The translations under genes and the position numbers were made by a program. Of a DNA stretch of 64,000 bases, positions 20,971-33,989 are shown one piece after another. The DNA comes from Tieghemiomyces parasiticus (Eukaryota > Kickxellomycota > Dimargaritomycetes > Dimargaritales > Dimargaritaceae). Numbering within the stretch: the stretch's first letter is position 1; the number at the start of each line of letters is the position of its first letter. Below the pieces are notes generated by a model, which worked only from the letters and a program-made list of their open reading frames with translations, ran no database searches and was not told where the DNA came from. Where the stretch lies: assembly GCA_027575765.1 (NCBI GenBank), contig JANBPT010000016.1, forward strand, positions 62,001-126,000. The letters run 5' to 3'.

Positions 20971-23900
20971 CTATCTGTGTCTGTAGCCAATGGCACCCTT
21001 ACCCTTCTCCACTGTCCGTCGCCAGCTATAACTCAGCGGCGGCCCTTGTCTGCCTGAAAGTATCACATCGCAGACAGACCAAAGGCGGCCGATGGATCGC
21101 ACTACTACCGAGATCTCCACTCTTTCCCTACGGGTCTAAAAGGAAACCCGTTCCACCCGACTGATTGGTAACCGATGAGTGTCCCGCTCCCTGGAAATTT
21201 CAACGGGTACGGTTCAGTCTGGGCTTGGCCCTTAATCAGTAAGTACCTGCCCGCTAGCCTTCAAGGGCGACGTGTACTGTCCACTCTACCGCCCCTGACT
21301 CTACCAGACTAGATTTGTCCAGTCTCGACTACGTTGAGCGAGAGCAGCTGAATAATGTTGGAGGGGCCACCCTGGCGACGAGGATTACCGCTGTTTTGTA
21401 TCGGACCTTTAGCAACCGGTCCTTGTCTTTCACACCGGCTACCGTGGTGTATGGGGTCGGCATTAGCCTGAAGCGATCTGCATGGGCCTGTAATGTGTAC
21501 ACGTTTGGCCCGTTGGCTAAGCGTAGCCTCGCGGCTAATAGTTGGCTAGGAGCAATTCCACAGCCGTGAATGGACCCTCCGCTCCGCTTTATTCAGGTGC
21601 GCCCTGCAGCAGTCTACGCTGCGAGGTGAAGAGTGGGGAGTGCGAAAGTCCGTGGGGGGGGAGAAAAAACCGTCAGTAATCTATGGCGGCGACGTTGGCC
21701 TGAGGGTTCCAATGATGAGGGAGAGAAAGGAAGGGGGGGGGATTAATCGGAACTCCCCGACCACCATCTCAGGGTTCACTCGTTCGGGAAACGGATTGCC
21801 ACCCACCCTGACCGGGACGACAGTTCCCACACCGGCCAATACACAACGAAACAAGGAGGGCCACAACGCATTAGGCCAACATTAGCGGCCAGCAACGACC
21901 GTACCGCACTCATTGCTTAATTGGTGGCTTGTTCAACACCGGCAGGGTGCGCGCGAGGGAGAGGGGAAGAGGTATCGCAATTTTAAACCTAATGGATCCC
22001 CTCTTCGCCTCCTATCCGTACAACCATGCAACGTAGCTGGTTGACCAGCCTCTACCCAAGTCTTGTCTAGTTCCTTCCTCCTCCCCTTCCTTACCTTTAC
22101 TTCCTTGACAGTCTTTAACTCATCGCCTCCCCTTCCTACCTCTCATCGCTAACCGAGCTACTTGTGCGCCCTTCTCGCTAGTGACCAACTGTCACACACC
22201 ACGTGCCACCTGCCGACTCCCATTCGGCTGCCTCGTACACCTACCTTTCACCCTGCCTTATTCGTCCGTCGTCGACGGCCATCCCTCTGACCTTCCTCAC
22301 CGTGCCGATCGACGAACCTCGTCGTCCAACTGCGGCGTCCCAAACCCGGCGCTTCGCACCCTCCGCCGCCCTCCCCTTGGCTTGTTTCGCTACGTAACCA
22401 GCGATCGTGCCCCCCTTGGACGCTTGTCTCTGCCCTACTTGTCACACGAACCGGTCTCGACGTCCCGAACTGCAACTAAGGGCCCTGTACTAAAAGTAAG
22501 TTCAAGCTCTTACCGCGGGCCCAATTTTTCACTCGGCTGCGCCACGGTATGCTTTTACTTTTTTTTACGACCAAGCAACTCCATCGTCCGATTTGAAGTA
22601 GCGATTGTTTCATTGGTCGCTAGCGATCGCCGACGATGAACTTTCGGTCGGACCTTACTGGCCGGGGCCTCCGGCCCTTTCCCATTTTATCCCGCGCCAC
22701 TCATGGTACACTCGGTCCTCACTCGCTTGGCACCCTGGGAGGGGGCTTTGGCACGCATGAGGGTCTCGGCGTGCCGCTGCGGGAGGTTATGTGCGGTTGG
22801 AGCGGACCCGGTGTCATATGTATACCCGACCATGCCGTCAACTTTCGCCTCCTGGGTTGTCTGTGGGCCATTGCCAGCCTACCTGGGGCTCATTTTGGGA
22901 CCCCAGGGGGGAAAAGGGGGCCGAAGATCTTCACTGCTAACGGGGAAGGCCCAGTGGGTGACCTCACTACTCTTTCTTTAAGCCATACTCTAGATCTATA
23001 AGACATTTTCATGGCGGTTGAGGCCAAACGTGTCCCGCCGTCGACCCTCTTGGCTAGCCATGTCTTCGGGGGCTACGGGTTTGTTTACCGGCAGCCCACT
23101 GCCATGCAGACAATAGCGGCACTAGGCGAGAGAGGACTGGGCGGCGGTGCAAGGGCTGCTGCTGTGCGTGGGGGGGGGGTAAACCCTGAATTTTTGCAGG
23201 GCAGAGGGAGAGGGGAAGTGCAGCGGCACTCGGTCGACACCTGCGTGGGATAGCGTTGGCACGGCTGTCCAGCAGGCCGACCACAGGCCATTCCATCCTC
23301 CTTTTTTCCACGGCCAGGCATCGGCGGTGCAGTGCGCGAGGGGAAGCCGTCGCCTATTTGCTAAGGTAACGGCGCACGTTGGTTCGCCCGTGCACCCCAC
23401 GCCGGCTGGTTGGCCCGTCGCCTCAATTATTTACCCGTTGGTGAGCCACCAATCCCTACCACTCCCCCTATCTGCAGCTGGTAGCCGATGTCAGTTCAGC
23501 AAAGATGAAAAATGTCTCCCCGGGAATCTTTTCAAGACCCTCGGGCCACTTGGCTATCGTGAGAGAGGGGGGGGGACTAGGCTTGTTTAAGCGACGGCGG
23601 AGGAGGTGGCGATGCAAAAATTTTCACCAGCGATGGGCTGAGGGGTGGATGGCCAGACCATCGGGACGGTATGGGTCAGCAATGGAAGGGCCCGGGATGA
23701 GTGTAAGGCGTGCGCTACTGGGGCTGCGATGAAAGGCTGACCCTGGGTCCCACGCCCTGCCCTCTCCACGCTGACCCCCCCCCCACACCTCGCCTTCCCC
23801 AGAGCATTGTTCGTACTGCACGGCTGCATTACTTCGGACTATACGTTATACCGGTAGTCTTACGTACTCCCTCACCTCTCTATATCTTTTCCAGGCTTCT

Positions 23901-24986
23901 CCTTACCATGCTCAAATTTGTCCACTTTTCGACTACCGCCCTAGTCGTCTGACGTACCCTAGTGTTTGGCACGCGGAACCTCTCCCCTTTTTAGGCCAGC
24001 CTATTACTGGCCGTTCCGTATCACCCACACAATTATCTATCGTCAACGCGCATGCCTATCTAAGGGCTAGCCGCTTATTACCCGGGCCGTGCCCTACCTC
24101 ATTCGCACCCCACTAATCGTCTCACTTTTCCACCTCGTCTGACGGGCTATCTCGGCGCATCCATCACTCATTCCTCCACCCGTTCTGCCTGACGCACCAT
24201 TCGCCGCAGTTTCTACCGACTCAGCTCCACGCCCGTACCGTTGCCTGTTCAAAAACTTGTTTGCCCGACACTGCCTACCACTCTCGTTGCCGCTACCGTT
24301 TCACTACCGAGGCTTCTGAACTTTTAGTACCGGTAAGTTGTAACGAAGGGCGCTGGGACGCGGAGCGAAGGCTTTGATGGTCCCGGTGACGTATCCATTT
24401 TTTCCCAGTGGCCGGTTTTTACAGCCCGTCAGGCCGGGGCCGAGATTAGGTACTCTAAGCTAACGAATACCATCAGCTGTACTGCAGACACCGGTACAAT
24501 TAGCAACCAAGTTAGACCGGCTCGCTTATCCAGATTTATATCTCTGCTCCCCTCCGCCCTACTTGACGACCCCGACTCTGGCGTCACCTGCGCTCCGTGC
24601 AGATTCCAACTTATCCCGCGCCTTCCGATTATCTAAGACCCACGCCACCCCACGCTATCCTACCTGATAACCGCAGCCCCCCCCCTGATAGTGCGGCCCG
24701 ACCTTACCACCTGTGTCGCACGCTCAGTTCTCTGCCGGCCGTGAACTCTTCAAATCAACGCTATTTACCAGGGTCCTCTCCACGATTGTCCCGGCGCCTT
24801 TTGATAGCACCTAATCTTGACCTGCAGCCCGTCGTCCCTCCCTCCTCACACATTTCCACCAGTTTGACGGACACGCTCTAGCGAGTCCACAACTGATCGC
24901 AACTTTACCTTCCAGCGCTCCCCTCCGCCGGTCTCGCCACCATCGGTCACCCGACCTCACCGGCGTGCTGAAGGTTACGCGCGTAT

Positions 24987-25001
24987 TGTGTGTGTGTGTG
25001 T
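24987..25001. repeat. (TG)n microsatellite
   Basis: About seven TG units inside the pyrimidine-rich region. Confidence 0.75.
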
Positions 25002-26017
25002 ACACCGACATCGGCCCGACTATCCTCCTCCTCCTTTTTTTTCTTTCCTAACCGCCTGACACCCGTGGCTCGGTACTACCTACTCTACTGTAACTTGGTA
25101 GCACTCCCTCCTTCGGTGGCGGCTGGCTCTCTAACCTTGCGCTTGACCAATCCCTCACGTTTCCTGCGCTCCTTGCGTCCATCAGCTTGGACGGTAGTCT
25201 TTTACGTCCTTGGCCTCTCCTTTGCCCGTCACTCCGACCGCCTCAGTCGTCTCTGCGTAACCGACTGTCTCGCTTCCTCGTTTCGAACCACCGCCTTTTT
25301 CTCGCGCGCACGCGTTCTCACACGCCTAGCATAACTCCTCCCCCCTGCTTCCACCTTTTATTTCCGGTGGCTCCGCCTCTCGGTCCACCCTATTGGTCAT
25401 TAACCTTACTACCTGGCCGGCGCGTGCACTACTTAAGCGTCCTGAAACTTGGCCCGCTGCCCCTCTCTCCTCTCCACTCTTTTCTATCTACACGCTGTCG
25501 AGCCGACCCTGCTCGGTGGCGATCTAATCTTTCCTTCCCTTCGCTGTATATATACGCGACCTGCAGCCTGTCACCCATCTTCGGAGTGCACCTAACCTTT
25601 TCAGCACCGATACTTTTACCGGACGCACTGCACTCCTATTGTAACCCTGTGCTGTGCGCTTCCTCCCTTGGTTTATAGTCACCACCTAGACTCCCTTTGC
25701 CCTTGGATTGCCCCATTTTGGCCCTCTTTCGCGCCTTAATTACGCCGGCCTTTGCGAATTAGCCGCACCCCTATCCAGACACCATTTGACTGTCAATTTA
25801 CTTCTCCTTGAGCGAGTACGTGCCTCGCTCCCGTAGTTTCTCATTACCTGCGCCGTCCGTCTTATACATCAGGCGTACACCCGTCCCGCCGCTACTGTAC
25901 CGATACCCGACTCGCCTCCTTTATTCTCCCCCGTCCCGTTCCTTCAGTGTACCCGTTTTTGTGGGGTCTCGGGTCGGTTGTTCGCCCTCCCCCTATCCTC
26001 TCTTTTCTCCTTTGACC

Positions 26018-29000
26018 ATGTTTACTTCACACCCTGTGGACCTACCCGGTAATCATGCTGCCACATCGTCCGACGACGTCAACAGTTTTAACTTTGGGAC
26101 CTTCCTCTCGCCCATGATGGCGGCCGCGGGCGGGGCTACTTTGTCATCGCACCATTACCACCACCCGGTAGGATCGACGGCACCCCTATCTACCGACATG
26201 AGCCCACTGCTCGACCCGGCCCTGGACGAATTTAATCTGGACGCGGTGGCAGGACACCTATCCCTCGATACCCAGCTGGAAGCGTCACGGGCATCGTCGC
26301 CAGGGTTCGCCGGGTCGAGCAGTTACACGCCGACCACCCCACGTTTCCCAGCTGCTACGGTAGGCCGGCCGGTTCCCGCACCTTCGGCCAAATCCCTGGG
26401 GAAGGCCCACCTCTTGGCCACGTCCTGCCCGACCGGAGGTCTAGCCTCGTCTTCGTCCTCCTCACGGACCAAGGCCACCGATATTTCCCCCTCCGGCGAC
26501 GCCATGGACTCTACCGATTCCACTCCCACAGACGTCGCGGCCATCCTCCAGGTAAGAAGTCGATTGAATTCATGTTGGTGGTTCCGAAAAGGCCCGATAG
26601 CGGCTTGAGCGTCTGTCTTCTGGTTACGTGCCAGGGGGAGGGGTTCGCTGGGCTGCATATGGCAGCGGAAGCTGCATACCCCGGACGACCTTGCGACAGT
26701 TGGGAAACAGAACCCCAGTGTGAGCGCTGCAGCTTGAAACTTCGGCTGGTGCCACCTCAATTACTTACCCTTCCCTTCCCAACTTTTTTTTTTACGTCCC
26801 CCCGCATGGATGACTTGGGGTGTAGTCCCTGCGCCGCTCCCAAGGAGACCACCCGACTATGGACGATGCCAAATTAATCAGTTTGATGCAGCAACTCCCC
26901 GCGTAAGTACCCAATTTTGGGCTGTATATTTCTCGTCATGCCTCGTTAGTCCCGCTTCCCCCCCCCTCCTCCTCCTCTTTATAACGGTGCTATATCCCGC
27001 GAGTCACCCTTCCAAATCCCGCTATCTCTCCCCTCCTCGCAGGACGCGGTCCTTTGGTTGGGACCGACTTGCGTGCTGGGACTTGATTCCTACCCCTCAA
27101 GTCTCGAGGTCCTTCCGCATTTAATCACGGGCTACAATGCCGGTTAGAGTCTTCAGGGCTCTGGTGGCCAAGTGGTTTAAACGGAGCGGCGGATGTGGAA
27201 GGCGGGGACAATGTCGCCACCGCCACTGATCTTGACGGGTGCCCCTTATATCAGTCTACTGTTAACAATGGTCTTAATTCGACTGATAGCGGGGAGCACT
27301 ACCGGGTCCGTCGGTCGGCAGGTGGGGTATCAGCGAGACTACTTGTTCTTCCCCGCCCTCCTCTTTACAGGGCGTTGTCGGACACGTTGATAGGACCCCT
27401 ACTACCCGCAAATGCCTATCTGCCAACCAGGGAGCAATGTAAAACCCCGGATACTAACATTTAACTCTTTTTTACTCTTTCCTCCACATCGCCTTACGCA
27501 ACCACCCAGTATCCTGGTGCAAGAGATTGTTAATAAGAGGTAGGTCACATGTCCTCTCTCCGCGTTACCCTCACGGTGATCCGCCCCTTTACGTGCCCTT
27601 ATCACTCCGCCCCGGGCGGGGGGTTTCTTTCTTTCTTGGTATTATGCTTCCTCTGCCGTCTAATATCCCGCATGAGTGACCGGTTGGATGCACTGCTCGG
27701 GCGGCTCGATATTTTGGACAGTGTGGCCGGTATTTGCCAGGCTACCCTACCCCGTGCACGGTGGTGGCTGGGTCGTGATGTATTCTGGTGGTTATCTCTG
27801 GTCGTCGCGATGGTCGGCGGCTAGTTAAGGACCGTCACGCTGGACTCCACCCGGCCATCCAGACGCTTGGTTTTCCCATCTCATTGCCTCGCCATACCTT
27901 TTTAGCCTGCCTGTCTCTTGACCTACCTAGTTTATGGAAGCACGTTCATCTTGGGGTGATCGATACCCATTCATTGATATTTTATATCCTTTATTTTCGC
28001 CCAGTGGCGGCTGGCGGAAGGCGTGGTTCCCAAGCGCTGGTTGACCCCCACCTTGGCCAGACTTGTCCTGCTTGGTTACCTTTCCAATTGTCGTCCCTTT
28101 GGTTGCATCATGGCAGCCGCATCTCTTGTTACCAATATCAACGGTCCTCTCCCCATTGATTCTGAACCCTCGGGGCATGCTTACTAACCTTCTCTCGCCC
28201 GTGTCCTTTTACCCGTCCTTTCCTCACCCTTACTCCCCTCGGTACTTCCCTGCGACCATACTGGTGCACCTGGACGTCCCATTTTTATAACCTTCGCATC
28301 CGGCCTTCGTCCCGGTCGTCAGTATGCGGATTGAGGTCCACGGAATTGCCCAGCACGGGGCGAAGTCCCGTGTCGAGACCCAGATCCGGTTAGGCCTGCA
28401 GCTCCTGGACAGCCAGGGCGAGGCCGTCACCTACTGGCCCCATCTGCGCCTGCCTGAACATGCCGTAGTAAAAGACCGCAACCGTAACCGTCAGGGTCAA
28501 ATCATCGAGTCGCCGCCCACGCCGCCCCGCCACCAGGTCCTGACAATGGAAGCCACCGTCATTTGCGCCAGTAACCCCACCAAAAAAGTCGAGGTGTGTC
28601 TGGGCTGCATCCGGCGCGAGTACAAACGGGCCCAGCGCCGTAAGGAAAACCGTCATCGTGCGTTTACCAGCAACAGTACGACGCCCGCCCAGAGCCGACC
28701 GGGCTCGCCCACTGGTGACCACAGCCACACTATGGAGACGGACTGGGATGAGGACCGTATCGCCCTGGAACGAAACCGCACCATCATCTTCAACTGCGTC
28801 GACCTGGTCGATTTCCACAAGGGCGAGGTGTACTTGCCCGCCCGCATCACATGCTACTGCCGGCACCACGCTGAGAAGGTGGGCTTCTGCATCTATCTGA
28901 CAGCCAAGGACCACCTTGGTAACATTGTAGCCACAGGAATCTCCCCGCCCATCATGATCACCGACGACCACAAGTCAACCAAGTTCAAGAGCGACCGTAA

Positions 29001-30981
29001 GCGGCCCAAGGCCGAGTACGACCTGGAGGGCCGTCTCCCACACAAGCACGCCGAGCCGACCAACTTGGGCCATGACGCATCCCGGGTCACCCGGCGCTCC
29101 ACAGTCAACTCTCCCGCCACTCTGCAGCCCCTGCGCGACCACACGTCGGCCGCTGCTGCGGCGGCAGCGGCTCACCTTCCGGGCTCCCTGCTCGCACTAA
29201 GCGGGTACCCATCCCTGGCCACCACCCCACTCGGTGGTAACACGCCCCTCCCGTCCCCGCTCCTGGCAGCCCAGCTGTCCCCGCCAACTACCCCGCACTT
29301 CCCACCCAACTTTTTAGCTCTGTCCTCGCCAGGGTTCCCCCCGTCCGGCTCGCCACCCTACCACATGGCGGGACTTATGCCACCACCCCCGCCACCACAC
29401 TCGGACCGTTTGGGCCACCCGTACGCCGGCATTGCCCTCACCTCCTTCTCACCATTCGTCAGTTCAGGCCAGGACGCCTTCCTAGGCGCCGCGCACACCT
29501 CCCCGGTGCCCGACTTCAGCTTGCTCAACGATGGACCTGTGGCCATCACCCAGGTCCTGCACAGCAGCCAAAGCACCAGCCCGCAGAGCACGGTGTTTGG
29601 CCAGCCCTTCTCCCCGCCGCGCGACCCCACGGTCCCACGCATTGACCGCATGGTACCCGCTGAGGGTCCCGTGAGCGGCGGCCCCGAGGTGACCCTGTTA
29701 GGTACCGGGTTCCACGAGAACCTACAGGTACTGTTTGGCAGCGCCCCGGCCAAGATTACGCACTTTTGGTCCTCCACGACGATGGTATGTGTGTTGCCCC
29801 CCTCGGCTGTGTCCGGCCCCGTTTTAGTGTCCTTTGCCGACGCGCCCGGCCCGCCCACCCCGGTGACGCCGGAGTTTGGTGTTGAAGTCAAGGACCCCCC
29901 GGCGGTCTTTAACTACGTGGACGACTCGGAACGCCAGCTAATGGAACTTGCTTTGCAAGTGGTCGGTATCAAAATGACGGGCCAGGTCGAGGACCCACGC
30001 CAAGTAGCCATGCGCATCATGGCCAACGAGAATGGGTCCGGGCTTCCCCGGCGGGGTGGCCAGGCCGGCTCGAACGGCGGTGGCAGTCACCATCCGACAT
30101 CGACCGACATCAACGGCCCGGTGGAACAGGTTGTCAAGTTCTTCCACACGTCCCCGCAACACCTGCGGTTGTGGCAGAGTATGCACGGGGCCGTCCAGAC
30201 ACGGAATCTAGTGGCCCTGGAGGAAGCGGTACTGGCCGTCTTGGCCATTCTCCCCACGGTCCACGCTCCCCTCGATGAACAGGTGCTGACGGTCCTCCAC
30301 GAGCGCACCAACCTCACCCTCCTGCACGTGGCGGCCCTTTTGGGCATGGCCCGGCTGTGTCAGTTCCTGCTGAGCCACGGCCCGAGCGTAGACCTCCAGG
30401 ATGACAATGGCATGACGGCGCTGCACTTTGCGGCGTGGGCAGGCCACGCTGATGTGGCCCGGCTGCTGCTGGAGGCCGGTGCGTCGCACACAAGGGTGAC
30501 CTGCCAGACCAAGCGGCCCATCGACCTGGCATCCGCGCGCGGGCTCAACGATGTGGTACTGCTGCTAGAACAGCGCGAGGACTACATGAACTTTTTGTGC
30601 GACGGCGAGGATGACGTGGGTGGACTGTCGACCGGACTTGATATGGACTTCCTGGCCCACGATGCCGACGTCAGCGACACTGACGCTCGCACGATCGACT
30701 CGTCATGTACTTCGCTAGATATCCCGCTGGCCACGCCCGCCTCACTGAGCTCGTCGGCTACGTCGCTCAAGACGCTTTCCGACGCCACCCCGCTCTTTGC
30801 CTTCGCATCCCGCGTGCTGGAAAAGATCCACTGGGACCAAGGTATCCGCCAGCAGCGGCTCGCGACTGGCCGGCCCTTCGGTAAAGGAAAGGGTCGGCCC
30901 CTGACCCTGCACTATCCTTTCAACCAGCCCGGCGATTCTGATGCCACCTGCTTTGAAGGGTCGCGTCCGGCTCATTCCTAG
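26018..30981 (+). CDS. MGA2/SPT23-like IPT and ankyrin-repeat transcription regulator
   Basis: Homologue of fungal Mga2/Spt23, which in yeast are ER-anchored regulators of fatty-acid desaturation and hypoxic genes. Exons 26018-26551, 26826-26902 and 28323-30981 join in frame to 1,089 residues. Introns are 274 bp and 1,420 bp; the second is unusually long, yet GC|T gives Ala and the frame continues. The N-terminal 178 residues are low complexity. The conserved module with GAKSRVETQI and ICASNPTKKVEVCLGCIRREYKRAQRRK lies at about 217-320. An IPT/TIG domain spans about 642-710 (PRIDRMVPAEGPVSGGPEVTLLG). Two ankyrin repeats plus a partial one lie at about 867-955 (TLLHVAALLG, TALHFAAWAGH, KRPIDLASARG). 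The Mga2/Spt23 C-terminal transmembrane anchor is not visible: the last 60 residues are polar and basic. The protein may be soluble, or a distal exon was missed. Exon 2 is the least certain part. Confidence 0.88.
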
Positions 30982-32549
30982 ACTTTCTAGTGGCCGAGAC
31001 TCTTCACTTTGATATATTTGACACCATTTGACGACCTGTACTATTCTCACCCCTCTCTATTTCCCTCGACTCGTACCCCCCCCTCTCCCCCCTGTGCTTA
31101 TTCTTAATACCTTGTCAATATATCGTCCCTTACCATTAGGCAGCAGTTTGTACAAGTTCGTATGCTCTAGACAATCGATCCATCTTGACTTTGTTATGGG
31201 TCTTTACTTACGCCCCCCCCTTCTCCCTGGTAAACATAATCCACCGGCTGCCCTGTATTTCTTTACACTAGTCTGACAGCTCAGCGATGGACCGTAGGGG
31301 GGGGGGCTGGAATCGAACCCTCTAAACAAGGACCTTGCCAAGTAATGCCTCCCCTGCCGCTACTAGCAAATGTACTCTCCGCCACCCTGTCCCTAGGTCA
31401 CAATGGTGGTGGTATATTTCCATTTTTTCATCGGGCTTGACCGGTCTCCCTTCCCCCACAAGAGGTGGGCGGACTATCGAGCCAGTCGGCGTGTGCGAAG
31501 TCCTCCGCGGAACGTTCCATTGGTCGCTTCGACTCCATGATGGTACTAGCTAAAAACCAAACCTGGATTCACTGTGACATGAACTAAAGACCTCACGGGA
31601 TGGTTCTCTAGGCCAACGTGTCCTTGCCCATTGTAGTACGACACTTCAGCTCCCTGCCGCGCGTCACTGACTTGCTCCAGCCCCATAGTTTACATTGCAC
31701 TAACCTTGACACAATGTGCCAATCCAAGTGGATAGGTGGATTGGCCTGGTAGTCTACTCTCCCCTGCGTATTTAATCTCCGCGACAGGTTTCCTTTCTTT
31801 ACCCAAATCTTCCCCCCCCCTTGTGAGCACCTGCCGTTTATTTTCTTTAAGAAAGCCGTCGATGCAGCCGCCGGGGGCTTACTACAGGTGATGCCCGAGA
31901 AGGGTGGTGACGCAGCCGGCCGAATCGTGTTGGTTCATGGCTTCTCTAAATGGAGCCTGCCTGCCCGCCGAGCGAATGGGCCCAAGGACCCCCCCCCCCA
32001 TGGGGAGGTGCTATTCACCTCCGACACGCTCACGCCATCCCTTCCCCCCCCCATCAGTTAGTTGAACCCCCCGGGACCTATGTAACAAGGTTACACTGCC
32101 GTAAGCGACTTGCGTCCAACATCGTCGGCCCGCATAATCTGTGGCCTTGAGGTCAAACGCCCGCAGCATTCCTTTGCCGCCTCACTGAATAAGTCCGTAC
32201 TGGTCCCACTGTCACTCCCCCTATCATCCTCTGCATATTACCCTCTCCCCTTAAATGATGCCAACCACACAGGGCGACCTAGCGTGTGCAGGTTAAGAGA
32301 CCTCTCCCCTTCCTCTGGCTAACCCTCACCTTCTCCATCTCATGGGCACCACTTCCCCCATCGTCTCTCAGCTCCCCTCCACCTTTACTTTGGTCGCCCT
32401 CCCCCAGCGTGAAGCTACTTACGACTGCTACCCTGTCGGTCCCATTAGGCACAACTGCTAGGTCTTAGACCCTGTACGCTTTCTATACCCTAAACTAGAC
32501 ATCTCCCCCCTCTCTCTCTCAGCTCTCACTCGCCCCACTCCGTCGTGTC
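30982..32549. other. Spacer between MGA2-like and Sec14-like genes
   Basis: 1.57 kb with no supported gene. The plus strand is pyrimidine-rich near both ends. A long G run near 31300 is followed by a minus-strand B-box-like word (gggttcgattcc), but no tRNA fold closes. A C run lies near 31989. Confidence 0.55.
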
Positions 32550-33989
32550 ATGACGCAGAACATCACCCCGCCCAGTCCCGCGCCGGGTCATTTGGGTAAC
32601 CTCACCCTGGAGCAGGAGCAGACCCTAGGCGATCTGTGGGCCAAGCTTATTGAAAATTTCGACAAAGATCCCGCCGAATTAGCCAGCGCAGAGGATGAGG
32701 CTTCGCCAGACAGCGGCAGTGGTACCCCCACGGAGTCCGCTGCCGCGGATGCCAAGCCCGCCGATATGAAAAAGTCCAAGTCTAACCTCAACTTCCTGCG
32801 GCTGAAGCGCAACAAGGGTGATAGCGACGATGGCAAGTCCAAGGGGTCCTCCCCGGCCACACCTACCGCGGCCACGTCTGACGACACGGTGGACTCGGCC
32901 GCCGCGGCCCTGGCCAAAACCGATCTAAACAACTCCCCTGCCGCAGGCCAGGCCCCCGCCGAGACGCTACGCGAAGCCTTTTGGGGGGTAGTGCAGGCGG
33001 ACCACCCGGACAGCATCCTGTTACGGTTCCTGCGGGCCCGCAAGTGGAACGTGGACAAGGCGCTGGAGATGCTCATCACGGCGTTGCGCTGGCGTCTCGA
33101 ATTTAAGGTGGACCAGATTATCCTGAAGGGCGAGGCCGGGATCGGGTCACAGATTATGCACAAGGGCATCTCGTTCCTGCATGGCACCGACAAGCTTGCC
33201 CGGCCAGTGATCCTGACCCGGGTGTGCCTGCACCGCAAGGACGACCAGACGGTGGAAGAGATGACCCAGTTCTTAGTGTGGACTATCGAGACCATTCGCC
33301 TGCTGCTACACCCACCGGTCGAGACGGTGACCATCATCTTTGACCTGTCGGACTTTACCATGGCCAACATGGACTTCAACTTCGTCAAGATTTTGATTCG
33401 CTGCCTGGAGGCCTACTACCCGGAGTCCCTGGGCTCGCTCCTCATCTATAATGCGCCCTGGATCTTCCCTGGGATCTGGCGCATGATTTCGCCTATGCTC
33501 GACGCCGTGGTGGCTTCCAAGGTACAGTTCATCACGTCCAAGAAGCAGTTCCAAGACTACATTGACCCGGAGCACCTCGTGGACTGGCTGGGTGGTGCCA
33601 GCAAGTTTACGTACGAGTACGTCACTCCGGTTGCGGACGAGAACCACCGGATGGTCGATGAGGAAGCCAAGCACCGCATCCTGGCCCATCACACCGAGCT
33701 CACCGAGAAGTTCGAGCGGGCCACCAGGGCCTGGATGGCGGCTGTGCGGGCTTACTCGGTCGCCGGGGCGGACGACAAGGCGGCTAAGCAGGTGGAGGTG
33801 GAGAAACTGTCCGCCGAGCGGACATCCTTAGTGGCCGACCTCCGCACCACCGTCACCGAGCTCGATCCTTACGTCCGCGCCCGGACGTACTACCACCGCA
33901 TCGGCGTTATCAAGGATGACGGGGCCATTGACTGGACGCCCATTACCTCCAACGCGTACCAGAAAGACGCCAAGAAGACGTCGGCCTAA
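32550..33989 (+). CDS. Sec14-like CRAL-TRIO phosphatidylinositol transfer protein
   Basis: A single-exon 479-residue CRAL-TRIO protein, closest in style to fungal Csr1/Pdr16-type Sec14 homologues that exchange phosphatidylinositol between membranes and regulate lipid metabolism. Residues 1-30 may correspond to a short helical lead. A disordered, Ser/Ala/Lys-rich stretch covers about 40-130. The CRAL-TRIO N module is at about 150-182 (SILLRFLRARKWNVDKALEML) and the lipid-binding domain at about 197-357, with FDLSDFTMANMD, YYPESLGSLLIYNAPWIFPGIW and LVDWLGG. A charged helical tail (about 375-440) with AKHRILAHHTELTEKFERA follows and could be coiled coil. The start at 32550 is the first ATG of the frame. 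The product is probably cytosolic or membrane-peripheral. The exact Sec14 subfamily cannot be fixed by eye. Confidence 0.93.
   Translation: MTQNITPPSPAPGHLGNLTLEQEQTLGDLWAKLIENFDKDPAELASAEDEASPDSGSGTPTESAAADAKPADMKKSKSNLNFLRLKRNKGDSDDGKSKGSSPATPTAATSDDTVDSAAAALAKTDLNNSPAAGQAPAETLREAFWGVVQADHPDSILLRFLRARKWNVDKALEMLITALRWRLEFKVDQIILKGEAGIGSQIMHKGISFLHGTDKLARPVILTRVCLHRKDDQTVEEMTQFLVWTIETIRLLLHPPVETVTIIFDLSDFTMANMDFNFVKILIRCLEAYYPESLGSLLIYNAPWIFPGIWRMISPMLDAVVASKVQFITSKKQFQDYIDPEHLVDWLGGASKFTYEYVTPVADENHRMVDEEAKHRILAHHTELTEKFERATRAWMAAVRAYSVAGADDKAAKQVEVEKLSAERTSLVADLRTTVTELDPYVRARTYYHRIGVIKDDGAIDWTPITSNAYQKDAKKTSA

Larger units (their letters stand above)
18695..26017. other. 7.3-kb gene-poor region
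   Basis: No convincing gene is seen. From about 21.9 kb to 26.0 kb the plus strand is strongly pyrimidine-rich (TCC, CCT, CTT words) and leads into the MGA2-like gene. Its open frames read as biased Pro/Ser/Leu/Arg strings rather than proteins. A (TG)n tract lies near 24987-25001, TATATATA near 25547, and runs of nine or more G or C near 23170 and 23777. A weak terminal-exon candidate on the minus strand near 20.6-20.95 kb is listed separately. Confidence 0.55.

Noticed and set aside
25187..25678. Open frame of 163 codons upstream of the MGA2-like gene
   Set aside because: Same composition artefact: a pyrimidine-rich leader translated into Leu/Pro/Ser runs.
31295..31345. Possible tRNA on the minus strand with gggttcgattcc
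   Set aside because: Neither T-stem nor acceptor stem pairs, and no anticodon arm could be drawn.
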